Positions 11,260-24,450 of a stretch of 64,000 nucleotides of DNA are shown here, piece by piece. Made by a program: the position numbers and the translations under genes. Below the pieces are notes generated by a model. It worked only from the letters and a program-made list of their open reading frames with translations, made no database searches and had not been told where the DNA came from. The stretch covers positions 496,001 through 560,000 of the forward strand of contig CAMDTW010000642.1 in the NCBI GenBank assembly GCA_945910005.1. The letters run 5' to 3'. Position 1 is the first letter of the stretch. Each line of letters opens with the position of its first letter. This DNA comes from Isoperla grammatica (taxonomy: Eukaryota > Arthropoda > Insecta > Plecoptera > Perlodidae).

Positions 11260-14200
11260 ACCGTCACAAGCAAGGAAACATGCGTTGTCCTGATATGTTT
11301 CATGTAGTGGCTTCTATGTCATTGACTTAGCGCAGGATTTATCAAGTACAGTCACCGTCACAAGCGAGGAAACATGCGTTGTCCTCATACGTTGCATGAA
11401 GTGGCTTCTATGTCACTGACTTAGCGCAGGGTTTATCAAGTTCAGTCACCGTCACAAGCGAGGAAACATTCGTTGTCCTGATATGTTGCATGTAGTGGCT
11501 TCTATGTCACTGACTTAGCGCAGGGTTTATCAAGTACAGTCACCGTCACAAGCAAGGAAACATGCGTTGTCCTCATTCGTTGCATGTAGTGGCTTCTATG
11601 TCACTGACTTAGCGCAGGGTTTATCAAGTACAGTCACCGTCACAAGCGTATAACGTGCGTTGTGCTGATACGTTGCATGTAGTGGATTCTATGTCACTGA
11701 CTTAGGGCAGGGTTTATCAAGTACAGTCACCGTCACAATAGAGGAAACATGCGTTGTCCTGATATGTTGCATGAAGTCGCTTCTATGTCACTGACTAAGC
11801 GCAGGGTTTATCAAGTACAGTCACCGTCACAAGCAAGGAAACATGCGTTGTCCTGATATGTTGCATGTAGTGGCTTCTATGTCACTTTTTTAGCGCAGGG
11901 TTTATCAAGTAATGTCACCGTCACAAGCAAGGAAACATGCGTTGTCCTCATACGTTGCATGTAGTGGCTTCTATGTCACTGACTTAGCGCAGGGTTTATC
12001 AAGTACAGTCACCGTCACAAGCAAGGAAACATGCGTTGTCCTCATACGTTGCATGTAGTGGCTTCTATGTCACTGACATAGCGCAGGGTTTATCAAGTAC
12101 AGTCACCGTCACAAGCAAGGAAACATGCGTTGTCCTGATATGTTGCATGTAGTGGCTTCTATGTCACAGACTAAGCGCAGGGTTTATCAAGTACAGTCAC
12201 CGTCACAAGCGAGGAAACATGCGTTGTCCTCATATGTTTCATGTAGTGGCTTCTATGTCACTGACTTAGCGCAGGGTTTATCAAGTACAGTCACCTTCAC
12301 AAGCGAGGAAACATGCGTTGTTCTCATATGTTGCATGAAGTGGCTTTCATGTCACTGACTTAGCGCAGGGTTTATCAAGTACAGTCACCGTCACAAGCGA
12401 GGAAACATACGTTGTTCTCATATGTTGCATGAAGTGGCTTTCATGTCACTGACTTAGCGCAGGGTTTATCAAGTACAGTCACCGTCACAAGCAAGGAAAC
12501 ATGCGTTGTCCTGATATGTTGCATGAAGTGGCTTCTATGTCACTGACTTAGCGCAGGGTTTATCAAGTACAGTCACCGTCACAAGCGAGGAAACGTGCGT
12601 TGTCCTCATATGTTGCATGTAGTGGCTTCTATGTCACTGACTTAGCGCAGGGTTTATCAAGTACAGTCACCGTCACAAGCAAGGAAACATGCGTTGTCCT
12701 GATATGTTGCATGAAGTAGCTTCTATGTCACTGACTAAGCGCAGGGTTTATCAAGTACAGTCACCGTCACAAGCAAGGAAAAATGCGTTGTCCTCATACG
12801 TTGCATGTAGTGGCATCTATGTCACTGACTTAGCGCAGGGTTTATCAAGTACAGTCACCGTCACAAGCAAGGAAGCATGCGTTGTCCTCATACGTTGCAT
12901 GTAGTGGCTTCTATGTCACTAACATAGCGCAGGGTTTATCAAGTACAGTCACCGTCACAAGCAAGGAAACATGCGTTGTCCTCATAAAGTGCATGTAGTG
13001 GCTTCTATGTCACTGACTTAGCGCAGGGTTTATCAAGTACAGTCACCGTCACAATACAGGAAACATGCGTTGTCCTCATACGTTGCATGTAGTGGCTTCT
13101 ATGTCACGACTTAGCGCAAGGTTTATAAAGTACAGTCACCGTCACAAGCAAGGAAACATGCGTTGTCCTGATACGTTGCATGTAGTGGCTTCTATGTCAC
13201 TGACTTAGCGCAGGGTTTATCAAGTACAGTCACCGTCACAAGCAAGGAAACATGCGTTGTCCTCATACGTTGCATGTAGTGGCTTTCATGTCACTGACTT
13301 AGCGCAGGGTTTATCAAGTACAGTCACCGTCGCAAGCAAGGAAACCTGCGTTGTCCTGATATGTTGCATGTAGTGGCTTTCATGTCACTGACATAGCGCA
13401 GGGTTTATCAAGTACAGTCACCGTCACAAGCGAGAAAACATGCGTTGTCCTGATATGTTGCATGTAGTGGCTTTCATGTCACTGACATAGCGCAGGGTTT
13501 ATCAAGTAAAGTCACCGTCACAATAGAGGAAACATGCGTTGTGCTCATATGTTGCATGAAGTGGCTTCTATGTCACTGACTTAGCGCAGGGTTTATCAAG
13601 TACAGTCACCGTCACAAGCGAGGAAACATGCGTTGTCCTCATACGTTTCATGTAGTGGCTTCTATGTCACTGACTTAGCGCAGGGTTTATCAAGTACAGT
13701 CACCTTCACAAGCGAGGAAACATGCGTTGTTCTTATATTTTGCATGAAGTGGCTTTCTTGTCACTGACTAATCGCAGGGTTTATCAAGTACAGTCACCGT
13801 CACAAGCGAGGAAACATGCGTTGTTCTCATATGTTGCATAAAGTGGCTTTCATGTCACTGACTAAGCGCAGGGTTTATCAAGTACAGTCACCGTCACAAG
13901 CAAGGAAACATGCGTTGTCCTGATATGTTGCATGTAGTGGCTTTCATGTCACTGACATAGCGCAGGGTTTATCAAGTACAGTCACCGTCACAAGCGAAAA
14001 AACATTCGTTGTCCTGATATGTTGCATGTAGTGGCTTTCATGTCACTGACATAGCGCAGGGTTTATCAAGTAAAGTCACCGTCACAATAGAGGAAACATG
14101 CGTTGTGCTCATATGTTGCATGAAGTGGCTTCTATGTCACTGACTTAGCGCAGGGTTTATCAAGTACAGTCACCGTCACAAGCGAGGAAACATGCGTTGT

Positions 14201-17200
14201 CCTCATACGTTTCATGTAGTGGCTTCTATGTCACTGACTTAGCGCAGGGTTTATCAAGTACAGTCACCTTCACAAGCGAGGAAACATGCGTTGTTCTCAT
14301 ATTTTGCATGAAGTGGCTTTCTTGTCACTGACTAATCGCAGGGTTTATCAAGTACAGTCACCGAAACAAGCGAGGAAACATGCGTTGTTCTCATATGTTG
14401 CATAAAGTGGCTTTCATGTCACTGACTAAGCGCAGGGTTTATCAAGTACAGTCACCGTCACAAGCAAGGAAACATGCGTTGTCCTGATATGTTGCATGTA
14501 GTGGCTTCTATGTCACTGACTTAGCGCAGGGTTTATCAAGTACAGTCACCTTCACAAGCGAGGAAACATGCGTTGTCCTGATATGTTGCATGAAGTCGCT
14601 TCTATGTCAGTGACTAAGCGCAGGGTTTATCAAGTACAGTCACCGTCACAAGCAAGGAAACATGCGTTGTCCTGATATGTTGCATGAAGTGGCTTCTATG
14701 TCACTGACTTTGCGCAGGGTTTATCAAGTACAGTCACCGTCACAAGCAAGAAAACATGCGTTGTCCTGATATGTTGCATGTAGTGGCTTCTATGTCACTG
14801 ACTTAGCGCAGGGTTTATCAAGTACAGTCACCGTCACAAGCGAGGAAACATGCGTTGTCCTCATACGTTGCATGTAGTGGCTTCTATGTCACTGACTTAG
14901 CGCAGGGTTTATCAAGTACAGTCACCGTAACAAGCAAGGAAACATGCGTTGTCCTGATATGTTGCATGTTGTGGCTTCTATGACACTGACTTAGCGCAGG
15001 GTTTATCAAGTACAGTCACCGTCACAAGCAAGGAAACATGCGTTGTCCTGATATGTTGCATGTAGTGGCTTCTATGTCACTGACTTAGCGCAGGGTTTAT
15101 CAAGTACAGTCACCTTCACAAGCGAGGAAACATGCGTTGTCCTGATATGTTGCATGAAGTCGCTTCTATGTCACTGACTAAGCGCAGGGTTTATCAAGTA
15201 CAGTCACCGTCACAAGCAAGGAAACATGCGTTGTCCTGATATGTTGCATGAAGTGGCTTCTATGTCACTGACTTTGCGCAGGGTTTATCAAGTACAGTCA
15301 CCGTCACAAGCAAGAAAACATGCGTTGTCCTGATATGTTGCATGTAGTGGCTTCTATGTCACTGACTTAGCGCAGGGTTTATCAAGTACAGTCACCGTCA
15401 CAAGCGAGGAAACATGCGTTGTCCTCATACGTTGCATGTAGTGGCTTCTATGTCACTGACTTAGCGCAGGGTTTATCAAGTACAGTCACCGAAACAAGCA
15501 AGGAAACATGCGTTGTCCTGATATGTTGCATGTTGTGGCTTCTATGACACTGACTTAGCGCAGGGTTTATCAAGTACAGTCACCGTCACAAGCAAGGAAA
15601 CATGCGTTGTCCTCATATGTTGCATGTAGTGGCTTCTATGTCACTGACTTAGCGCAGGGTTTCTCAAGTACAGTCACCGTCACAAGCAAGGAAACATGCG
15701 TTGTCCTCATACGTTGCATGTAGTGCCTTCTATGTCACTGACATAGCGCAGGGTTTATCAAGTACAGTCACCGTCGCAAGCAAGGAAACATGCGTTGTCC
15801 TGATATGTTGCATGTAGTGGCTTCTATGTCAAGGACTAAGCGCAGGGTTTATCAAGTACAGTCACCGTCACAATAGAGGAAACATGCGTTGTCCTGATAC
15901 GTTGCATGTAGTGGCTTCTATGTCACTGACTTAGCGCAGGGTTTATCAAGTACAGTCACCGTCACAAGCAAGTAAACATGCGTTGTGCTGATACGTTGCA
16001 TGTAGTGGCTTTCATGTCACTGACTTAGCGCAGGGTTTATCAAGTACAGTCACCGTCACAAGCAAGGAAACATGCGTTCTCCTGATACGTTGCATGTAGT
16101 GGCTTCTATGTCACTGACTTAGCGCTGGGTTTATCAAGTACAGTCACCGTCACAATAGAGAAAACATGCGTTGTCCTGATACGTTGCATGTATTGGCTTC
16201 TATGTCACTGACTTAGCGCAGGGTTTATCAAGTACAGTCACCGTCACAAGCAAGGAAACATGCGTTGTCCTCATACGTTGCATGTAGTGGCTTCTATGTC
16301 ACTGACTAAGCGCAGGGTTTATCAAGTACAGTCACCGTCACAAGCGAGGAAACATGCGTTGTCCTCATACGTTTCATGTAGTGGCTTCTATGTCACTGAC
16401 TTAGCGCAGGGTTTATCAAGTACAGTCACCTTAACAAGTGAGGAAACATGAGTTGTCCTCATATTTTGCATGAAGTGGCTTTCATGTCACTGACTTAGCG
16501 CAGGGTTTATCAAGTACAGTCACCTTCACAAGCGAGGAAACATGCGTTGTTCTCATATGTTTAATGAAGTGGCTTTCATGTCACTGACTTAGCGCAGGGT
16601 TTATCAAGTACAGTCACCGTCACAAGCGAGGAAACATGCGTTGTCCTCATACGTTGCATGTAGTGGCTTCTATGTCACTGACTTAGCGCAGGGTTTATCA
16701 AGTACTGTCACCTTCACAAGCGAGGAAACATGCGATGTTCTCATATGTTGCATGAAGTGGCTTTCTTGTCACTGACTAAGCGCAGGGTTAATCAAGTACA
16801 GTCACCGTCACAAGCGAGGAAACCTGCGTCTTTCTCATTTGTTGCATACAGTGGCTTTCATGTCACTGACTAAGCGCAGGGTTTATCAAGTACAGTCACC
16901 GTCACAAGCAAGGAAACATGCGTTGTCCTGATATGTTGCATGAAGTGGCTTCTATGTCACTGACTTAGCGCAGGGTTTAATAAGTACAGTCACCGTCACA
17001 AGCAAGAAAACATGCGTTGTCCTGATATGTTGCATGTAGTGGCTTCTATAACACTGACTTAGCGCAGGGTTTATCAAGTACAGTCACCGTCACAAGCAAG
17101 GAAACATGCGTTGTCCTGATATGTTGCATGTAGTGGCTTCTATGTCACTGACTTAGCGCAGGGTTAATCAAGTACAGTCACCGTCACAAGCAAGGAAACA

Positions 17201-17490
17201 TGCGTTGTCCTCATACGTTGCATGTAGTGGCTTCTATGCCACTGACTTAGCGCAGGGTTTATCAAGTACAGTCACCGTCACAAGCGAGGAAACATACGTT
17301 GTCCTGATATGTTGCATGTAGTGGCTTTCATGTCACTGACTTAGCGCAGGGTTTATCAAGTACAGTCACCGTCACAAGCAAGGAAACATGCATTGTCCTC
17401 ATACGTTGCATGTAGTGGCTTCTATGTCACTGACTTAGCGCAGGGTTTATCAAGTACAGTCACCGTCACAAGCAAGGAAACATGCGTTGT
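11260..17490 (+). repeat. Long-range duplicated block B (partner 0.36-7.16 kb)
   Basis: This is the second copy of the block at 360-7155, in the same orientation and monomer order but shorter by six monomers in total. The part from about 13.02 kb onward is also the start of the first 11,457-bp macro-duplication copy, so a further copy of this stretch lies at 24.48-28.95 kb. The intervening 7.2-11.2 kb is not an unrelated spacer: it is made of partial copies of the same material at shorter lags. Confidence 0.83.
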
Positions 17491-20400
17491 CCTGATATGT
17501 TGCATGTAGTGGCTTCTATGTCACTGACATAGCGCAGGGTTTATCAAGTACAGTCACCGTCACAAGCAAGGAAACATGCGTTGTCCTGATACGTTGCATG
17601 AAGTGGCTTCTATGTCATTGACTTAGCGCAGGATTTATCAAGTACAGTCACCGTCACAAGCGAGGAAACATGCGTTGTCCTCATACGTTGCATGAAGTGG
17701 CTTCTATGTCACTGACTTAGCGCAGGGTTTATCAAGTTCAGTCACCGTCACAAGCGAGGAAACATGCGTTGTCCTGATATGTTGCATGTAGTGGCTTCTA
17801 TGTCACTGACTTAGCGCAGGGTTTATCAAGTACAGTCACCGTCACAAGCGAGGAAACATGCGTTGTCATTCGTTGCATGTAGTGGCTTCTATGTCACTGA
17901 CTTAGCGCAGGGTTTATCAAGTACAGTCACCGTCACAAGCGTATAACGTGCGTTGTGCTGATACGTTGCATGTAGTGGATTCTATGTCACTGACTTAGCG
18001 CAGGGTTTATCAAGTACAGTCACCGTCACAATAGAGGAAACATGCGTTGTCCTGATATGTTGCATGAAGTCGCTTCTATGTCACTGACTAAGCGCAGGGT
18101 TTATCAAGTACAGTCACCGTCACAAGCAAGGAAACATGCGTTGTCCTGATATGTTGCATGTAGTGGCTTCTATGTCACTGACTTAGCGCAGTGTTTATCA
18201 AGTACAGTCACCTTCACAAGCGAGGAAACATGCATTGTTCTCATATGTTGCATGAAGTGGCTTTCATGTCACTGACTTAGCGCAGGGTTTATCAAGTACA
18301 GTCACCGTCACAAGCGAAGAAACATGCGTTGTTCTCATATGTTGCATGAAGTGGCTTTCATGTCACCGACTTAGCGCAGGGTTTTTAAGTACAGTCACCG
18401 TCACAAGCAAGGAAACATGCGTTGTCCTGATATGTTGCATGTAGTAGCTTCTATGTCACTGACTAAGCGCAGGGTTTATCAAGTACAGTCACTGTCACAA
18501 GCAAGGAAACATGCGTTGTCCTGATATGTTGCATGTAGTGGCCTTCATGTCACTGACTTAGCGCAAGGTTTATCAAGTACAGTCACCGTCACAAGCAAGG
18601 AAACATGCGTTGTCCTGATATGTTGCATGTAGTGGCTTCTATGTCACTTTTTTAGCGCAGGGTTTATCAAGTACAGTCACCGTCACAAGCAAGGAAACAT
18701 GCGTTGTCCTCATACGTTGCATGTAGTGTCTTCTATGTCACTGACTTAGCGCAGGGTTTATCAAGTACAGTCACCGTCACAAGCAAGGAAACATGCGTTG
18801 TCCTCATACGTTGCATGTAGTGGCTTCTATGTCACTGACATAGCGCAGGGTTTATCAAGTACAGTCACCGTCACAAGCAAGGAAACATGCGTTGTCCTGA
18901 TATGTTGCATGTAGTGGCTTCTATGTCACAGACTAAGCGCAGGGTTTATCAAGTACAGTCACCGTCACAAGCGAGGAAACATGCGTTGTCCTCATATGTT
19001 TTATGTAGTGGCTTCTATGTCACTGACTTAGCGCAGGGTTTATCAAGTACAGTCACCTTCACAAGCGAGGAAACATGCGTTGTTCTCATATGTTGCATGA
19101 AGTGGCTTTCATGTCACTGACTTAGCGCAGGGTTTATCAAGTACAGTCACCGTCACAAGCGAGGAAACATGCGTTGTTCTCATATGTTGCATGAAGTGGC
19201 TTTCATGTCACTGACTTAGCGCAGAGTTTATCAAGTACAGTCACCGTCACAAGCAAGGAAACATGCGTTGTCCTGATATGTTGCATGAAGTGGCTTCTAT
19301 GTCACTGACTTAGCGCAGGGTTTATCAAGTACAGTCACCGTCACAAGCGAGGAAACGTGCGTTGTCCTCATATGTTGCATGTAGTGGCTTCTATGTCACT
19401 GACTTAGCGCAGGGTTTTGTCAAGTACAGTCACCGTCACAAGCAAGGAAACATGCGTTGTCCTGATATGTTGCATGAAGTGGCTTCTATGTCACTGACTA
19501 AGCGCCGGGTTTATCAAGTACAGTCACCGTCACAAGCAAGGAAAAATGCGTTGTCCTCATACGTTGCATGTAGTGGCATCTATGTCACTGACTTAGCGCA
19601 GGGTTTATCAAGTACAGTCACCGTCACAAGCAAGGAAGCATGCGTTGTCCTCATACGTTGCATGTAGTGGCTTCTATGTCACTAACATAGCGCAGGGTTT
19701 ATCAAGTACAGTCACCGTCACAAGCAAGGAAACATGCGTTGTCCTCATATAGTGCATGTAGTGGCTTCTATGTCACTGACTTAGCGCAGGGTTTATCAAG
19801 TACAGTCACCGTCACAATACAGGAAACATGCGTTGTCCTCATACGTTGCATGTAGTGGCTTCTATGTCACGACTTAGCGCAAGGTTTATAAAGTACAGTC
19901 ACCGTCACAAGCAAGGAAACATGCGTTGTCCTGATACGTTGCATGTAGTGGCTTCTATGTCACTGACTTAGCGCAGGGTTTATCAAGTACAGTCACCGTC
20001 ACAAGCAAGGAAACATGCGTTGTCCTCATACGTTGCATGTAGTGGCTTTCATGTCACTGACTTAGCGCAGGGTTTATCAAGTACAGTCACCGTCACAAGC
20101 AAGGAAACATGCGTTGACCTGATATGTTGCATGAAGTGGCTTCTATGTCACTGACTTAGCGCAGGGTTTATCAAGTACAGTCACCGTCACAAGCGAGGTA
20201 ACATGCCTTGTCCTGATATGTTGCATGTAGTGGCTTTCATGTCACTGACATAGCGCAGGGTTTATCAAGTACAGTCACCGTCACAAGCGAGAAAACATGC
20301 GTTGTCCTGATATGTTGCATGTAGTGGCTTTCATGTCACTGACATAGCGCAGGGTTTATCAAGTAAAGTCACCGTCACAATAGAGGAAACATGCGTTGTG

Positions 20401-23400
20401 CTCATATGTTGCATGAAGTGGCTTCTATGTCACTGACTTAGCGCAGGGTTTATCAAGTACAGTCACCGTCACAAGCGAGGAAACATGCGTTGTCCTCATA
20501 CGTTTCATGTAGTGGCTTCTATGTCACTGACTTAGCGCAGGGTTTATCAAGTACAGTCACCTTCACAAGCGAGGAAACATGCGTTGTTCTCATATTTTGC
20601 ATGAAGTGGCTTTCTTGTCACTGACTAAGCGCAGGGTTTATCAAGTACAGTCACCGTCACAAGCGAGGAAACATGCGTTGTTCTCATATGTTGCATAAAG
20701 TGGCTTTCATGTCACTGACTAAGCGCAGGGTTTATCAAGTACAGTCACCGTCACAAGCAAGGAAACATGCGTTGTCCTGATATGTTGCATGTAGTGGCTT
20801 CTATGTCACTGACTTAGCGCAGGGTTTATCAAGTACAGTCACCTTCACAAGCGAGGAAACATGCGTTGTTCTCATATGTTGCATGAAGTGGCTTTCATGT
20901 CACTGACTTAGCGCAGGGTTTATCAAGTACAGTCACCGTCACAAGCGAAGAAACATGCGTTGTTCTCATATGTTGCATGAAGTGGCTTTCATGTCACTGA
21001 CTTAGCGCAGGGTTTTTAAGTACAGTCACCGTCACAAGCAAGGAAACATGCGTTGTCCTGATATGTTGCATGTAGTAGCTTCTATGTCACTGACTAAGCG
21101 CAGGGTTTATCAAGTACAGTCACTGTCACAAGCAAGGAAACATGCGTTGTCCTGATATGTTGCATGTAGTGGCCTTCATGTCACTGACTTAGCGCAAGGT
21201 TTATCAAGTACAGTCACCGTCACAAGCAAGGAAACTTGCGTTGTCCTGATATGTTGCATGTAGTGGCTTCTATGTCACTGACTTAGCGCAGGGTTTATCA
21301 AGTACAGTCACCGTCACAATACAGGAAACATGCGTTGTCCTCATACGTTGCATGTAGTGGCTTCTATGTCACGACTTAGCGCAAGGTTTATAAAGTACAG
21401 TCACCGTCACAAGCAAGGAAACATGCGTTGTCCTGATACGTTGCATGTAGTGGCTTCTATGTCACTGACTTAGCGCAGGGTTTATCAAGTACAGTCACCG
21501 TCACAAGCAAGGAAACATGCGTTGTCCTCATACGTTGCATGTAGTGGCTTTCATGTCACTGACTTAGCGCAGGGTTTATCAAGTACAGTCACCGTCACAA
21601 GCAAGGAAACATGCGTTGACCTGATATGTTGCATGAAGTGGCTTCTATGTCACTGACTTAGCGCAGGGTTTATCAAGTACAGTCACCGTCACAAGCGAGG
21701 TAACATGCGTTGTCCTGATATGTTGCATGTAGTGGCTTTCATGTCACTGACATAGCGCAGGGTTTATCAAGTACAGTCACCGTCACAAGCGAGAAAACAT
21801 GCGTTGTCCTGATATGTTGCATGTAGTGGCTTTCATGTCACTGACATAGCGCAGGGTTTATCAAGTAAAGTCACCGTCACAATAGAGGAAACATGCGTTG
21901 TGCTCATATGTTGCATGAAGTGGCTTCTATGTCACTGACTTAGCGCAGGGTTTATCAAGTACAGTCACCGTCACAAGCGAGGAAACATGCGTTGTCCTCA
22001 TACGTTTCATGTAGTGGCTTCTATGTCACTGACTTAGCGCAGGGTTTATCAAGTACAGTCACCTTCACAAGCGAGGAAACATGCGTTGTTCTCATATTTT
22101 GCATGAAGTGGCTTTCTTGTCACTGACTAAGCGCAGGGTTTATCAAGTACAGTCACCGTCACAAGCAAAGAAAACATGCCTTGTTCTCATATGTTGCATA
22201 AAGTGGCTTTCATGTCACTGACTAAGCGCAGGGTTTATCAAGTACAGTCACCGTCACAAGCAAGGAAACATGCGTTGTCCTGATATGTTGCATGTAGTGG
22301 CTTCTATGTCACTGACTTAGCGCAGGGTTTATCAAGTACAGTCACCTTCACAAGCGAGGAAACATGCGTTGTTCTCATATGTTGCATGAAGTGGCTTTCA
22401 TGTCACTGACTTAGCGCAGGGTTTATCAAGTACAGTCACCGTCACAAGCGAAGAAACATGCGTTGTTCTCATATGTTGCATGAAGTGGCTTTCATGTCAC
22501 TGACTTAGCGCAGGGTTTTTAAGTACAGTCACCGTCACAAGCAAGGAAACATGCGTTGTCCTGATATGTTGCATGTAGTAGCTTCTATGTCACTGACTAA
22601 GCGCAGGGTTTATCAAGTACAGTCACTGTCACAAGCAAGGAAACATGCGTTGTCCTGATATGTTGCATGTAGTGGCCTTCATGTCACTGACTTAGCGCAA
22701 GGTTTATCAAGTACAGTCACCGTCACAAGCAAGGAAACATGCGTTGTCCTGATATGTTGCATGTAGTGGCTTCTATGTCACTTACTTAGCGCAGGGTTTA
22801 TCAAGTACAGTCACCGTCACAAGCAAGGAAACATGCGTTGTCCTCTTACGTTGCATGTAGTGGCTTCTATGTCACTGACTTAGCGCAGGGTTTATCAAGT
22901 ACAGTCACCGTCACAAGCAAGGAAACATGCGTTGTCCTCATACGTTGCATGTAGTGGCTTCTATGTCACTGACATAGCGCAGGGTTTATCAAGTACAGTC
23001 ACCGTCACAAGCAAGGAAACATGCGTTGTCCTGATATGTTGCATGTAGTGGCTTCTATGTCACAGACTAAGCGCAGGGTTTATCAAGTACAGTCACCGTC
23101 ACAAGCGAGGAACATGCGTTGTCCTCATATGTTTCATGTAGTGGCTTCTATGTCACTGACTTAGCGCAGGGTTTATCAAGTACAGTCACCTTCACAAGCG
23201 AGGAAACATGCGTTGTTCTCATATGTTGCATGAAGTGGCTATCATGTCACTGACTTAGCGCAGGGTTTATCAAGTACAGTCACCGTCACAAGCGAGGAAA
23301 CAGGCGTTGTTCTCATATGTTGCATGAAGTGGCTTTCATGTCACTGACTTAGCGCAGGGTTTATCAAGTACAGTCACCGTCACAAGCAAGGAAACATGCG

Positions 23401-24450
23401 TTGTCCTGATATGTTGCATGTAGTGGCTTCTATGTCACTGACTTAGCGCAGTGTTTATCAAGTACAGTCACCTTCACAAGCGAGGAAACATGCGTTGTTC
23501 TCATATGTTGCATGAAGTGGCTTTCATGTCACTGACTTAGCGCAGGGTTTATCAAGTACAGTCACCGTCACAAGCGAAGAAACATGCGTTGTTCTCATAT
23601 GTTGCATGAAGTGGCTTTCATGTCACTGACTTAGCGCAGGGTTTTTAAGTACAGTCACCGTCACAAGCAAGGAAACATGCGTTGTCCTGATATGTTGCAT
23701 GTAGTAGCTTCTATGTCACTGACTAAGCAAAGGGTTTATCAAGTACAGTCACTGTCACAAGCAAGAAAACATGCGTTGTCCTGATATGTTGCATGTAGTG
23801 GCCTTCATGTCACTGACTTAGCGCAAGGTTTATCAAGTACAGTCACCGTCACAAGCAAGGAAACATGCGTTGTCCTGATATGTTGCATGTAGTGGCTTCT
23901 ATGTCACTTTTTTAGCGCAGGGTTTATCAAGTACAGTCACCGTCACAAGCAAGGAAACATGCGTTGTCCTCATACGTTGCATGTAGTGGCTTCTATGTCA
24001 CTGACTTAGCGCAGGGTTTATCAAGTACAGTCACCGTCACAAGCAAGGAAACATGCGTTGTCCTCATACGTTGCATGTAGTGGCTTCTATGTCACTGACA
24101 TAGCGCAGGGTTTATCAAGTACAGTCACCGTCACAAGCAAGGAAACATGCGTTGTCCTGATATGTTGCATGTAGTGGCTTCTATGTCACAGACTAAGCGC
24201 AGGGTTTATCAAGTACAGTCCCGTCACAAGCGAGGAAACATGCGTTGTCCTCATATGTTTCATGTAGTGGCTTCTATGTCACTGACTTAGCGCAGGGTTT
24301 ATCAAGTACAGTCACCTTCACAAGCGAGGAAACATGCGTTGTTCTCATATGTTGCATGAAGTGGCTTTCATGTCACTGACTTAGCGCAGGGTTTATCAAG
24401 TACAGTCACCGTCACAAGCAAGGAAACATGCGTTGTCCTGATATGTTGCA
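13020..24450 (+). repeat. Macro-duplication 1, copy 1 (11,457-bp unit)
   Basis: Every marker I checked recurs exactly 11,457 bases downstream with no net indel: 13081/24538, 14581/26038, 16260/27717, 18887/30344, 19362/30819 and 23906/35363. The two copies abut. I verified eight single-base differences, at 14345, 14610, 14730, 16643, 19866, 20207, 22190 and their partners; the list is not exhaustive beyond those seven positions plus the junction mismatch at 13018/24475. The left match fails at about 12.98-13.02 kb and the right at about 24.42 kb, placing the exchange point within one monomer. The very high identity compared with neighbouring monomers implies a recent event. Confidence 0.93.
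19760..22760 (+). repeat. Tandem 1,502-bp (16-monomer) duplication
   Basis: Two successive blocks share CACAATACAGG, GTCACGACTT with GCGCAAGG, the rare GCGTTGACCTG, GCGAGGTAAC, CATACGTTTCATG, CATATTTTGC, GCATAAAG, GGGTTTTTAAG, CACTGTCAC and GGCCTTC. The lag is 1502 (16x94 minus 2): the GACCTG base lies at 20117 and 21619, and the GTCACGAC base at 19866 and 21368. Two monomers that are one base short explain the minus 2. The second block carries a one-base insertion (AAAGAAAACATGCC near 22180). The duplication is repeated with macro-duplication 1 at 31.2-34.2 kb (31574/33076, same lag), so it is older than that event. Confidence 0.9.
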